A stretch of DNA of 64,000 bases from Paraburkholderia madseniana (GCF_009690905.1 NZ_VOSW01000032.1:27674-91673); one strand, 5' to 3'; shown: positions 34,872-44,230, counted from the first letter of the stretch. The notes: generated by a model not told the origin, from the sequence alone. Made by a program: numbers and translations.

Positions 34872-34909
34872 GGGGGCCGTGTTCCCGAGAAGGAATGCGG
34901 CCACCCTCT
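34872..34909 (+). ncRNA. Group II intron domain VI with bulged branch-point A
   Basis: An 11-bp stem (34875-34885 with 34892-34902) caps a 6-base loop. Below it GGG (34872-34874) pairs with CCC (34904-34906), leaving A34903 bulged. That A is the seventh base from the 3' end of the intron, the normal position of the lariat branch point. The intron ends CTCT, then the cydA exon begins CCAGAAC. Confidence 0.8.
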
Positions 34910-35350
34910 CCAGAACGCCGAGAGCGTCGTGCCGAGCGCCACCATTGCGGTGGAAAACAGGTAGAAGCCCGGCCTCACCCTGCTCTTGCCGAACAGCAGC
35001 ACGCCGAAAAACGACGCCTCCAGCATGAAGGCCGTAAAAGTCTCATAGGACAACAGCGGCCCCTGAATCGGCCCCGAAAGCCGCGAGAGTTCGCTCCAGT
35101 TCGTGCCGAACTCGAAAGCCAGCACGATCCCGGAGACCACGCCCATGCCGAATGCGATCCCGAAGATCTTCAGCCAGAAGTCGAATACCCGGCGGTACGC
35201 GGGCCGCCCGGTGATCAGGTGCAGCGCTTCTAGTACCGTCAGCCACGCCGCCAGCCCGATCGTGAACGACGGGAAGATGATGTGGAACGATACGGTGAAG
35301 GCGAATTGCAGTCTCGACAGCATGAGTGCGGTGGTGTCCATTTCACTCCC

Positions 35351-37087
35351 CTAGCGCCACAGGTTGGTTTGCGCGAGATCGATCACCTGGTCCGCTTGTC
35401 CGTTCAGGATTGCCTTGACCATATAAAGCGAGAACCCCTTTGCCATTTCGAGGTTGACCGCGGGGGGCATCGCCAGCTCCATCCGGTTCACGACCGCGTC
35501 GATCAGCACCGGACCGTCGTGGTCGAACGCCGCGGCGATGCCGGGCTCGACATCGTCTGGCTTTTCAAGGCGGATACCGCGGATACCCACGGCTTCGGCC
35601 ATCGCGGCGAAATTCGGGTTGTTCAGCTCGGTGCCGATCGGCACGAACGACGTGGACTTCTGTTCGAGTTCGATGAAGCCGAGCGCGCCGTTGTTGAACA
35701 CCACCACCTTGACCGGCAGGCCGAGTTGCGCAAGGCTCAGGAAATCGCCCATCAGCATCGCGAAACCGCCGTCGCCCGACATGGAGATCACCTGGCGGTG
35801 GGGAAAGGCCGCCTGTGCGCCGATCGCCTGCGCCATGGCGTTGGCCATCGAGCCGTGCCAGAACGACCCTATCAGCCGGCGCTTGCCGTTCATCGCGAGG
35901 TAGCGCGCGCCCCATACCGTCGGTAAGCCAACATCGCAGGTAAACACCGCGTCTTCCGTTGCATGGTCACCGATGGCTTTGGCAACCTGCTGCGGATGGA
36001 TCAACGACTTCCTGGCACTGGTCTGCGCAAGCGCGTCGAGATCCTTGCGCGCCTTCCGGTAATGCTGCTGCGCCTGCGTAAGATGCGCGGCGTCGGTCTT
36101 CTCCTGCAGCTTCGGCATCAGCGCCGTGAGCGTCGCCTTCACGTCGCCGACAATGCCCAGATCGATCGGCGTGCGGCGCCCGAGATTACCAGGGCGGATG
36201 TCGATCTGGACGATGCGCGTGCCCGTTTTGCGAGGATAGAACTGGCTATAGGGAAAGTCCGTTCCCAGCATCAGCAGCAGATCGCAATCGAGCATTGCGT
36301 AGTAGCCCGATGAGAATCCGATCAGGCCGGTCATGCCTACGTCATACGGGTTGTCCCATTCGACGTGCTCCTTGCCGCGCAACGCGTGCACGATCGGTGC
36401 CTTGAGCCGCTCGGCCAGCGCCACCACCTCATCATGCGCACCCGCGCAACCCGACCCGCACAACATGGTCACGCGGCCCTGCCCATTGAGCATCGCGGCC
36501 AGCCGGTCAAGATCGGCTTCGGCCGGCGTGACGACCGCCTGTGGCGGCAACAGACCCAAGGCCGAGGGCGGTGGCGCATCAACCGCCTGCTGCAACGCGA
36601 CGTCGCCCGGGATAACGACCACCGCCACGCCGCGCTTGCCGGTCGCCTCGCGAATCGCGGTCTCCAGCGTACGCGGCATCTGGTTGGCGCTCGAGATCAG
36701 TTCGCAATAGTGGCTGCACTCCTTGAACAACGACTCCGGATGGGTTTCCTGAAAGTAGCCGCTGCCGATTTCCCGAGACGGAATATGCGCGGCGATCGCC
36801 AGCACTGGAACCCCCGAGCGATGGCAGTCGAAAAGGCCATTGATCAAATGCAGGTTACCGGGCCCGCAACTGCCGGCACAGACCGTGAGCGAACCCGTCA
36901 GGTGGGCTTCGGCACCCGCGGCGAACGCGGCAACTTCTTCGTGCCGCACGTGGATCCACTCGATCCCGCCGTGACGGCGGATCGCGTCGGTCAAGCCGTT
37001 GAGGCTATCGCCAACGATGCCGTACACCCGCTTGACGCCTGCCGCCACCAGTACCTCGACAAACTGCTCCGCTACGGTCATCGACAT
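35351..37087 (-). CDS. poxB: Pyruvate:quinone oxidoreductase (pyruvate oxidase), ThDP-dependent
   Basis: 578 residues, typical PoxB length, in three domains. The N-terminal Pyr domain has ThDP Glu in IHVRHEEVAAFAAGAEA and AGSCGPGNLHLINGL; the middle FAD-binding domain spans about 185-340; the C-terminal PP domain has GDGGFAML...VVFNNG for Mg/ThDP. The C-terminal tail (FSLYMVKAILNGQADQVIDL) resembles the membrane-binding helix of E. coli PoxB. It decarboxylates pyruvate to acetate and CO2 and reduces ubiquinone. GGAGA precedes ATG 37087. The cydA start lies 9 bases after its stop, so the operon couples quinone reduction to a quinol oxidase. Confidence 0.9.
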   Translation of the reverse strand: MSMTVAEQFVEVLVAAGVKRVYGIVGDSLNGLTDAIRRHGGIEWIHVRHEEVAAFAAGAEAHLTGSLTVCAGSCGPGNLHLINGLFDCHRSGVPVLAIAAHIPSREIGSGYFQETHPESLFKECSHYCELISSANQMPRTLETAIREATGKRGVAVVVIPGDVALQQAVDAPPPSALGLLPPQAVVTPAEADLDRLAAMLNGQGRVTMLCGSGCAGAHDEVVALAERLKAPIVHALRGKEHVEWDNPYDVGMTGLIGFSSGYYAMLDCDLLLMLGTDFPYSQFYPRKTGTRIVQIDIRPGNLGRRTPIDLGIVGDVKATLTALMPKLQEKTDAAHLTQAQQHYRKARKDLDALAQTSARKSLIHPQQVAKAIGDHATEDAVFTCDVGLPTVWGARYLAMNGKRRLIGSFWHGSMANAMAQAIGAQAAFPHRQVISMSGDGGFAMLMGDFLSLAQLGLPVKVVVFNNGALGFIELEQKSTSFVPIGTELNNPNFAAMAEAVGIRGIRLEKPDDVEPGIAAAFDHDGPVLIDAVVNRMELAMPPAVNLEMAKGFSLYMVKAILNGQADQVIDLAQTNLWR

Positions 37088-37220
37088 TGCAATTCTCCAA
37101 TAAATAAAGATCGACTGATTGCCCGCACGTGCCCGTCTCGACGTCGGTTCGCGACGGAGGATACGTCGGGTCATGTTACGAATCCGTCGGGGGACGGTCC
37201 AAGACCAGCTTGTTATGCTT

Positions 37221-38150
37221 CTATGTCTTTTTTCTTATAGAGTTGGGTGCCGGCGCGCCGGGAATGCTGTCGTGAGGCGCCAGCGTTTTAAGGAATGCAT
37301 GCAAATGGGGCGTGAGATCGTCATTCCGGAAACTCGCTGTCAGCGTGGTGGTCCGGGACGCGCCGACGCCTTGCAGCGGCCGGTAGACCACATCCGGGCG
37401 ACGATGGCGCGCAACCGATTCACCGACGAAAGTGACACCAAGTCCACCCCCCGCCAGCGCAATTGCGGTCTGAATCTCATAGGCATGGTGCGCGACGCGG
37501 GGCGTCACTCCCGCGTCCCGGTATAACGATTCGATAAAGCGCGAGAAGCGGGCGTTGGGATGCTTCGGATAGAGCACAAGCGGTGACTGCGCCAGCTGCG
37601 CAATGCGCACGGCCTTGTTGCCCGCCAGCGGGTGATCGTGGGACAGTGCAATCATCACGCGTTCACGCAGCAGCAGTAGCGAGGAACACCCTGCTGCGGT
37701 TTGCGCCTGCCGTCCAATGCCGACGTGGATGCGGTGTTCATGCAGCGCATCTGCCTGTTCTTCGGTGAGCATCTCGAACAGTTTGAGTTCGACATCAGGA
37801 TGAGTGCGGTCGAAGGCCTTGAGCGCTGTGGGCAACACGCTATACATCGCCGAGCGCGTGAAGCCAATGCCTAGCCAACTCCGTTTGCCACACCCTATCT
37901 CACGCGTGGCGAGCGTGGCTCGCTCATAGCTGGCCAGTAGCTGACGCGCCTCGGCACTGAAATAATGCCCCGCTTCCGTCAGCCTCAACGGACGGCCGCT
38001 GCGGTCGAACAGTTGTGCACCGAGGCGTTGTTCCAGCAAACTGATCTGCCGGCTCAACGCCGGCTGCGCGACGTGAAGACGTTCTGCAGCGCGGCTGAAA
38101 TTCAGTTCGTCCGTCAGTATGACGAAGAATTGCAGGTGCCGAAGGTTCAT
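37221..38150 (-). CDS. LysR family transcriptional regulator
   Basis: 309 residues. The HTH is FSRAAERLHVAQPALSRQISLLEQRLG, with a CatM/BenM-like effector domain from about 90 (LGIGFTRSAMYSVLP). ATG 38150 begins the conserved MNLRHLQFF; a TTG three codons upstream is an alternative. It lies upstream of poxB on the same strand (133-base gap), so it may regulate or be cotranscribed with poxB-cydAB. The effector is unknown. Confidence 0.85.
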   Translation of the reverse strand: MNLRHLQFFVILTDELNFSRAAERLHVAQPALSRQISLLEQRLGAQLFDRSGRPLRLTEAGHYFSAEARQLLASYERATLATREIGCGKRSWLGIGFTRSAMYSVLPTALKAFDRTHPDVELKLFEMLTEEQADALHEHRIHVGIGRQAQTAAGCSSLLLLRERVMIALSHDHPLAGNKAVRIAQLAQSPLVLYPKHPNARFSRFIESLYRDAGVTPRVAHHAYEIQTAIALAGGGLGVTFVGESVARHRRPDVVYRPLQGVGASRTTTLTASFRNDDLTPHLHAFLKTLAPHDSIPGAPAPNSIRKKT

Positions 38151-38286
38151 GACTGACAATGCCTCTGGTTCTGGTGAGACCCGGACGAACGAGCTAAAGC
38201 ACGTTCTCCGCTTCTCAAATCAATAAACTGAAATCACCGCGTCGCGAACTGCTGGCGTAGCTTCCCAGTCCGTAGCCGATCACACA

Positions 38287-40764
38287 TCATCCGGCGCCTT
38301 CGTTGTCCCGCTGCGAAAGCGCGCGATTCATCGCCCACGCAAGATCGGCTTGCCGAAGCGGTTTGCGCAGCACATCGGCGATGCCGGCCGCTTTCGCGTC
38401 GCGTTCCAGGGCGGCATTGCTATACCCGCTGGCAAGAATTACCGGAACGTCAGGGCGAGCCGCGCGAATGCGTGTGGCCAGTTCGAGTCCCGTGATACCC
38501 GGCATGGTCTGATCGGTGATCACCGCATCGAAGCGCTGAGGACTCGCGCTGAACGCTTGCCACGCCGCTTCGCTCGAAACGAAACCGATCGGTTCATAGC
38601 CCAGTTCCGCGAGGACTTCTTCGCCGAGAGCGACGAGCGCCTCTTCGTCATCGACGAGCAGCACCGTCTGTCCGTCACCATGCGGCAAAGCCGCTTCGTG
38701 CCGACTAACCGATACGGCCACCGCGTCGATCACCGGCAGATAGACGTCGAAGTGCGTGCCCGCTCCGACGACACTTCGCACGTCCACCGCGCCGCTGTAT
38801 TCCCGAACGATGCCCTCGACAAGTGAAAGACCCAGCCCCGTGCCTTCGCCGGCTTTGCGCGTGGTAAAGAAAGGATTGAAGATGCGTTCGAGCAGATCGG
38901 GGGAAATGCCGACACCAGTGTCGCGCACCGTGAGCCGCACGAACTCGCCCGAACCGACAGCGCCGTGCGATAGCGATCGCGGGGTATCGAGGTGCTGCAG
39001 CGCCAGTTCGACGCGGAGGGTGCCGCCGTCCGGCATCGCGTGAATCGCATTGCTGCACAGGTTCATGACGACCTGGTGCATATGCGCAGGATCGCCGGCT
39101 ACGAACGCATCCCGCGCATCGAGTCGAACCTCGAGTTGAACGGTTTCCGGCAGCCGCACCTTCAGGAGTTCAATGGTCTCCATGACCACCGGCTGGAGAT
39201 GAACCGGCATCCGGGTGGTGATTCCGCTGCGGCTGAAAGTCAGAATTCGCTCGACGAGCGATCGTGCGCGATCGCCGGCATTCAGCACCTGCTCGATATA
39301 GCGCCGCTCCGGCGTGCCCTCCTCGATCGCATCCAGGGCGCGCTCGCCATAGCCGAGTATCGCCCCCAGGATGTTGTTGAAGTCGTGAGCGATGCCGCCC
39401 GCGAACGTGCCGAGCGCTTCGAGCTTCTGCGACTGCCGGAGCTGACTTTCCAGCTGGCGACGCGCCGCTTCGTCCTCACGGCGTTGCGTCACGTCCTCCA
39501 CGGTGGCGACGACCACGTCCTCGAGTTGCGGCGATGAACGATCCGGGGACTCCGTCGAGACAGTGAGGCGGGCAACGTTCATATCGGTCCAGACCACATG
39601 CCCATCGCGATGGAGATAGCGCTTCTCGAAACGCAAGCTGTCGTGTTCGCCTCGCATCAACTGGTCGATGAACCGTTGCGTGAGCTCGATGTCGTCGGGA
39701 TGCGAGATATCCGCAGCCGTCAATTCGGCGAGTTCGGCCGCCGTATACCCGATCATGCGCTGGAATGCGGGATTGGCGCTCAGATAGTAGCCGTGCGGAC
39801 GCAGCAGCATGATGCCCGCCGGCGCATTCTCGAACACGACTCGCCAGTGTTGCTGGCTGGACTGCAACTGGCGATTGACCCGGGCGAGGCGCCGAACCTG
39901 TCTGACCAGCGCGATGGCGAGCACTGCGACGAACAACGAGAGTGCAGCCGCGCCAATCAGTTCATCGATGGTCGACGTGCGCCACGTTGCAAGTGCCACC
40001 GCTTCGTCGCGGGTAACCTCAACCCTCAGTGGAAAACCGACTACCGCTCGCTGCGCTAAACGCACGTGCCGCGACGGGTGGTCCGCCGGTTGTCCTTCGA
40101 ACACGACAACCGGTGTTCCGTCGATGCGCCGCAGGCGGATCGAGGTGCCGGGACCGAGATTGACCTGTTCATAGAAGTTGCGGAAATACTCGTTTTCGAC
40201 CAGCGCGACCACGACGCCTCTGAACTGACCTTGTCCGTCTTCAAGCCGCCGTGCGAGAGCGAAAGTCGGTCTTCCGTCTGCGAGGCTCACAATGGGCTCG
40301 CTGATCGCCCGTGCATCGCCGTGCGCGCGCTGTAGTTGCTGGAAGTACGTTCGGCCTGTGACATTGACGGGCTTTGGCGCGGTTAGCGTTGTCGCGACCC
40401 GGTTGCCGGCCGCATCGAAAATCTCGAGTTGACGAATCTGCGGTACACCGTCGATTTCCTGACGCAGAAATGCGCGGGACTCATCGGGCGATAATTGGGT
40501 GCGCGCCGGATCGAGCGCCCACACGGAAGTACGGCCAAGGATGAATTCGACGCCCTGCAGCGAGCGCGCAGTCTGTTCCGCGAGCGCGCTCACGAGACTC
40601 GACAGCTCGTGGTCGTTGTAGGCGAGCGTGAGCCGGCGGGAGCGCATGATGTCGGTCGCCGCGCCGATCCACAGCAAAACGATCAGCAGACCGCCGCCTA
40701 GCGCGATGAGCCAGTATCTGCCCGGCCACGCGAAACTTTGTCTCGCCCGTTCCGTATCGGTCAT
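38287..40764 (-). CDS. Hybrid sensor histidine kinase (dCache-like, PAS, HisKA, HATPase, REC)
   Basis: 825 residues. TM1 (about 17-35) and TM2 (about 272-292) flank a periplasmic PDC/dCache-like sensor. A PAS domain follows (about 310-430, FENAPAGIMLLRP...NPAFQRMIGYTAAEL). HisKA phospho-His is in FAGGIAHDFNNILG; the ATPase has NLCSNAIHAM, DTGVGI and GTGLGLSLVEG. A C-terminal receiver has VDDEE and Asp in AVITDQTMPG. ATG 40764 has GAGG 8 bases upstream; an alternative ATG at 40779 overlaps the upstream stop. It is translationally coupled to the receiver gene. The signal is unknown, perhaps an organic acid. Confidence 0.9.
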   Translation of the reverse strand: MTDTERARQSFAWPGRYWLIALGGGLLIVLLWIGAATDIMRSRRLTLAYNDHELSSLVSALAEQTARSLQGVEFILGRTSVWALDPARTQLSPDESRAFLRQEIDGVPQIRQLEIFDAAGNRVATTLTAPKPVNVTGRTYFQQLQRAHGDARAISEPIVSLADGRPTFALARRLEDGQGQFRGVVVALVENEYFRNFYEQVNLGPGTSIRLRRIDGTPVVVFEGQPADHPSRHVRLAQRAVVGFPLRVEVTRDEAVALATWRTSTIDELIGAAALSLFVAVLAIALVRQVRRLARVNRQLQSSQQHWRVVFENAPAGIMLLRPHGYYLSANPAFQRMIGYTAAELAELTAADISHPDDIELTQRFIDQLMRGEHDSLRFEKRYLHRDGHVVWTDMNVARLTVSTESPDRSSPQLEDVVVATVEDVTQRREDEAARRQLESQLRQSQKLEALGTFAGGIAHDFNNILGAILGYGERALDAIEEGTPERRYIEQVLNAGDRARSLVERILTFSRSGITTRMPVHLQPVVMETIELLKVRLPETVQLEVRLDARDAFVAGDPAHMHQVVMNLCSNAIHAMPDGGTLRVELALQHLDTPRSLSHGAVGSGEFVRLTVRDTGVGISPDLLERIFNPFFTTRKAGEGTGLGLSLVEGIVREYSGAVDVRSVVGAGTHFDVYLPVIDAVAVSVSRHEAALPHGDGQTVLLVDDEEALVALGEEVLAELGYEPIGFVSSEAAWQAFSASPQRFDAVITDQTMPGITGLELATRIRAARPDVPVILASGYSNAALERDAKAAGIADVLRKPLRQADLAWAMNRALSQRDNEGAG

Positions 40765-40775
40765 GTCAAGCCGCC

Positions 40776-41171
40776 TCATCGAGGTTCATTCATGGACAAC
40801 GGCGCGAGCAGCGCCTTGATTGACGCGACGAGCTCGTTGCCTCCGAACGGTTTCGCCAGTGCCTGCTCCACTCCAAGTTGCCGGATGGCCGCGTCGGCCA
40901 TCGCAGGGCCGCCCCTGAAGTAACCGGAAATCGCCACGATCGATGCCTGCGGAAAACGTGCGCGCAGTGCATTGATGGTCTCCATCGAACCGGATTTCGG
41001 CACATTCAGATCGACGACGACGACCTTCGCAGAGACCGTTTCGTCAAGACGTCGCGCGTGCGCCGCATTGCACTCGAGGACGCGATATCCGGCATCCCGC
41101 AGCGACAACGCAATCAGATCGCGCATGAACGGATCGTCTTCGATTACGAGAATATCTGTTTTGGTTTCCAT
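40776..41171 (-). CDS. Single-domain response regulator
   Basis: 131 residues, a receiver only: VIEDD acidic pair, phospho-acceptor Asp in VVVDLNVPKSG, SGYF and KPFGG lysine. With no output domain it must act by protein contact or as a phosphate shuttle, probably with the hybrid kinase encoded immediately downstream (ATGA overlap with the longer kinase frame). ATG 41171 begins the conserved part. Confidence 0.86.
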   Translation of the reverse strand: METKTDILVIEDDPFMRDLIALSLRDAGYRVLECNAAHARRLDETVSAKVVVVDLNVPKSGSMETINALRARFPQASIVAISGYFRGGPAMADAAIRQLGVEQALAKPFGGNELVASIKALLAPLSMNEPR

Positions 41172-41409
41172 CGTCCCAATACCCCTTTTCAAGCGACTGC
41201 GAGGTGACGAGGCAAGCTCGCCGCAGCACCGTATGACGTATTAAAGCGGCTGTCCGTCTCGCCACTGTTTCATTGCGCTCGCCCAAAGTTACAAATGAAA
41301 CGGAGTGAAGCGACCGCCTCATTTCAATTGCAACCGAACCCGTTCGTGACTGAAACCCGCAGGTAACGGCCCGTTGATGAAATGCGGTCATCGGACGAAA
41401 GGAAAGCAA

Positions 41410-42189
41410 ATGAATCGTAGAGAAATGATGCGCTCGATGGACATGGAAGCGGCAAAGGCGCATTTGAATGTGGCAGTGTTGCTGACGTTGTCGGGCGGTT
41501 TTCTCGACGCGTTCACCTACCTGGGACACGGCAAGGTCTTCGCCAACTCGATGACCGGCAATATCGTGCTGATGGCAGTCAATCTGGCCGCCGGTGACTG
41601 GCACCAGGCGTCGAGACATGTTTCGCCGCTCGTCGGCTTTGCATGCGGAATTCTGGCGGCGCGTCTGTTGCAATTGATGACGCCACGCTGGGTCCGTCAG
41701 CCGGCCATCGCTGCACTCACATTCGAAATCGTGTTTCTAGCGGCAGCGGCGCTGAAATGGCTGCCCGAATTCTGGTTGATACCCGGCATTTCGTTCGTCG
41801 CGACGTTGCAAACGATGTTCTTCATGCAGTCCGGAACGGTGACCTATACGTCGGTCATGACCACCGGCAATTTGCGGCGGAGCATCCAGCTTTTTTTCGG
41901 ATCGACGATACCGAAACGCGACCCCGCCGGCTTACGCGAGGCGGTCGTACTCGGCACGATCAGCCTCAGTTTCGCGCTCGGCGCCGTGGTGGGCGGTTTG
42001 ACTACACGCCGCCTGCACGATGCGGCGTTAGGCGTGCCGGCCACTTTTCTTTTCATTGCGTTGCTCGACATTTTTCGGCGCGTCTTATCAGGCCGCTTGT
42101 CAGGCACCACAGCGGACGAGCGCGGCGCCACATCCGGGCCTCGCGGCCAGGTCTCAAACCGCGATCGAGTGTCCGGCCAAGCGCGCTAG
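41410..42189 (+). CDS. DUF1275 (YoaK family) membrane protein
   Basis: 259 residues with about six TM helices. The family signature is present: LLTLSGGFLDAFTYLGHGKVFANSMTGNIV near the N-terminus and MQSGTVTYTSVMTTGNLRR in the middle. It is an inner-membrane protein of unknown function. GGAAAG precedes ATG 41410. The C-terminal 30 residues are polar and variable. It is divergent from the two-component genes and shows no clear link to them. Confidence 0.87.
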   Translation: MNRREMMRSMDMEAAKAHLNVAVLLTLSGGFLDAFTYLGHGKVFANSMTGNIVLMAVNLAAGDWHQASRHVSPLVGFACGILAARLLQLMTPRWVRQPAIAALTFEIVFLAAAALKWLPEFWLIPGISFVATLQTMFFMQSGTVTYTSVMTTGNLRRSIQLFFGSTIPKRDPAGLREAVVLGTISLSFALGAVVGGLTTRRLHDAALGVPATFLFIALLDIFRRVLSGRLSGTTADERGATSGPRGQVSNRDRVSGQAR

Positions 42190-42631
42190 TTCATCATTCG
42201 CACCGCGCAATGCTGAATGCGCCTGCCTTTTGTCCGATCTTCATCTGGCATCTGCGAATAGCGTGGACTACGCTACTTTTTACTATGCGACTCTAAAGCA
42301 TGGCTGACCCTCGACGTCACAATTGCGCGGACTTTCGTGCACCCTTTCCGCACGTGTCTGCCGACACCGGGCAAAAAATGACTGCCTGGTGAAGAGTTTC
42401 GCCATTCATTACATTGGCCCACGCATGGGCTTTCTCGCCTCACGCTCGGGAACAGGCGGTCGCACCGACGGCCTCTCGTTCTCTCATCGCTTGCTCGGCA
42501 AACGGCGGTAGCCGGTAACACTGCGACCGCTTTTTATTTCATTTGTTTGAATTGGGCGCCTCATCTCGCCAGGCAATAGCCCGCTGCGCGCTGTGATGTT
42601 ACGTGCCTGGTTCGGTAACAAGGGGATGACC
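42190..42631. other. Gene-free interval (442 bp)
   Basis: No gene is supported. Near 42507-42536 a short GCGGT...ACCGC stem followed by TTTTT could be a weak terminator. The start of the next gene's transcript probably lies in the AT-rich stretch 42530-42560. Nothing else is recognised. Confidence 0.35.
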
Positions 42632-43222
42632 ATGAAGATCAAGCATTTAGGCATTTTGTCAGCAATCGCCGTTGTACTTCTCTCGCTCAGTGGCGCCGCG
42701 CAGGCCGGCGGCCCCGGCGACCGCGGCGGCCTTTGCTCGAACGCAACGCTAAGGGGACCGTTTAGTTTTATCGGTCACGGTGAGATACTTGGATTGAAGA
42801 AATCTGCCGATGGTACGTTTCATCCGTACACCGCCCCGTCGATCCTTGATGACGTCGCCCTGGTGACGTTCGACGGCGCAGGCGGTTTTACGCGCACCGA
42901 CTTCGGGGTGATCGGCGGTCTGCCGAAAGGGGGGCAGACTACATTTAATCCGAACCAGACCGGAACCTACACGGTGAACTCCGATTGCACCGGCACGATG
43001 AAAATCGTCTATACCGCAGGCGGAGCCGTGCCGGCCGGCGTCGAGACTGATCTGAACATCGTCGTCGCTGCCGACGGGACGCTCGTCGAGTCCGTTGTCT
43101 ACAGGGCGGTCACTGTGGCAGGCGCTAGCATGGACGGCCAAGCAGTGTGTCCACCGGATTGCGAGCAAGGTGTGCAAGAAAGCTTTGAGGGGAAAAAGGT
43201 CCTGGTCTACGGCTTCCGTTAG
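42632..43222 (+). CDS. Exported hypothetical protein
   Basis: 196 residues. The signal peptide (MKIKHLGILSAIAVVLLSLSGAAQA) predicts periplasmic or secreted location. The mature region is Gly/Thr-rich and beta-sheet-like (GPFSFIGHGEI, ALVTFDGAGGFTRTDFG, NQTGTYTVNSDCTGTMKIVY) with paired cysteines (CSN, DCTG, CPPDC). This strand/turn pattern resembles small beta-barrel or calycin-like secreted proteins, but no family is firmly recognised. ATG 42632 is preferred because AGGGG lies 6 bases upstream. Confidence 0.68.
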   Translation: MKIKHLGILSAIAVVLLSLSGAAQAGGPGDRGGLCSNATLRGPFSFIGHGEILGLKKSADGTFHPYTAPSILDDVALVTFDGAGGFTRTDFGVIGGLPKGGQTTFNPNQTGTYTVNSDCTGTMKIVYTAGGAVPAGVETDLNIVVAADGTLVESVVYRAVTVAGASMDGQAVCPPDCEQGVQESFEGKKVLVYGFR

Positions 43223-43247
43223 TCGAGTCCCGGATGGACCACGCTCG

Positions 43248-43700
43248 CTAAGGCGATGGTGGTGGTGCCGCCGGCACCAATCCGTACCTTGACATGACAT
43301 CGATAAGCTTTGAGCGGTCGGGCGGCCCGCCGGCGCTTACGATTGCCCCGACATCACGAAAATACTGGGCGCCTATGTCGGGCGTAAGAACGATCAGCGC
43401 GCGGGCCGTGTCATTGTGCGGGTTGCTAAAGTGATGAACCGACCCACGCGGAGTAAACATCCATTCTCCCGGTACCAGGTCTCGGACAACCCCGTCGACC
43501 GAGTACCGAAGCATGCCCTCCAGCACATAGACGCACTCTTCGTTACGCGTGTGGCTATGTGGCGGTGGGACTTGTGAACCAGGCCCCACAGTCAATTCGA
43601 AAACACCCATCCCGCCCGTGGCAGTTCCATCGACCAGGTACTGAATGCTCAATTGACCAATGTTGATTGGTTCGATTGGAGCCGCGCCGTTCAGTGTCAT
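43248..43700 (-). CDS. Cupin-domain protein
   Basis: 150 residues, one small cupin. Motif 1 is VPPPHSHTRNEECVYVLEGMLRYSVDG with metal ligands His/His/Glu; motif 2 is PRGSVHHFSNPHNDTARAL. It is a probable metal-binding dioxygenase, isomerase or sensor-like protein. AAAGGAG precedes ATG 43700. It is convergent with the exported protein gene (25-base gap). The substrate is unknown. Confidence 0.83.
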   Translation of the reverse strand: MTLNGAAPIEPINIGQLSIQYLVDGTATGGMGVFELTVGPGSQVPPPHSHTRNEECVYVLEGMLRYSVDGVVRDLVPGEWMFTPRGSVHHFSNPHNDTARALIVLTPDIGAQYFRDVGAIVSAGGPPDRSKLIDVMSRYGLVPAAPPPSP

Positions 43701-44230
43701 TTTCGAACTCCTTTGGATTAAGGATACTCGTCAGTCCACCAGCGTTGCAGGTAAGGGGCGTGCCGCTTGCGGCGCGTCCGCCGACCAAAAGGAACGCGGT
43801 TCATCCAGGATTATGCGCCTCTCAACTGTCCGGCAGTCTCAGGGGGACGGTTCCACGCCAATTCGGCGCAGGCAGGGTGGTGGCGCTGGATGCGGGCTTT
43901 GCGTTCCTGACCGCACGCGATTCAGGTCAGTTATTTCGCCGCACGATAAAACGGCTCGATCTTACAGCGGAGACCGTGACCGTCGTGTGTGATCCGCTTT
44001 CGCGCACGGCATTGTCGAATTTTCTGCGCGAAGCCGGGGTGGAGGCAGCGGCAAGGTGTTAACCGAGGGTTTCACAGGACGAAACTTTCGCTCGCATCCG
44101 CCGATAACTCGAACAGGAACCACCTGGATGGCCGCCGGACAGTCCATCGGCGCCACCAGGCGCGCCCATACACATGCCACTTCGCACGGCAGCCCTGCGC
44201 GATTTCCATTCGTTTGCACGAGGACTCAGG
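43701..44230. other. Gene-poor interval (530 bp) with a possible gene relic
   Basis: No complete gene is supported. On the plus strand an open frame ending at 44062 (about 43840-44062) has protein-like composition (RVVALDAGFAFLTA, VTVVCDPLSRTAL, NFLREAGVEAA) but no ribosome site or plausible start. It looks like the 3' end of a degraded gene whose family is not recognised. The rest, up to the chemoreceptor start, is the presumed promoter region. Confidence 0.35.

Larger units (their letters stand above)
34017..34909 (+). mobile_element. ORF-less group II intron inserted antisense into cydA
   Basis: The element is 893 bp. It starts GTGCGAC, the group II 5' consensus. Domain I carries a stem GGTAGC (34363-34368)/GCTACC (34409-34414) containing a hairpin whose loop holds EBS1 GTCAT (34382-34386). 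EBS2 GTGAAC is at 34294-34299. Domain V is at 34835-34868 and domain VI at 34872-34909. No reverse transcriptase/maturase frame exists: only about 150 bases separate the domain III-like region from domain V, where the protein gene would normally sit. Removing it restores cydA exactly, as expected of retrohoming with no target duplication. It must have been mobilised by a protein supplied from elsewhere, or have lost its gene earlier. Confidence 0.88.
33057..35341 (-). pseudogene. cydA: Cytochrome bd-type ubiquinol oxidase subunit I, interrupted by a group II intron
   Basis: The gene is in two pieces. 35341-34910 encodes residues 1-144 (MDTTALMLSRLQFAFT..., with the haem b595 ligand His20 in SFHIIFPSFTIG, ending LSAFW). 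34016-33057 encodes residues 145-463 (starting IMVNNSWMQYPVG, with FPHMLLAAY and the GRQPW quinol-site motif). The pieces join in frame with no lost or duplicated base, giving 463 residues, normal for the short-Q-loop CioA type. The intervening 893 bp is an antisense group II intron, so it cannot be spliced from cydA mRNA, and translation of the first piece runs into non-cydA sequence. GGGGAG precedes ATG 35341, 9 bases after the poxB stop. Confidence 0.9.
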
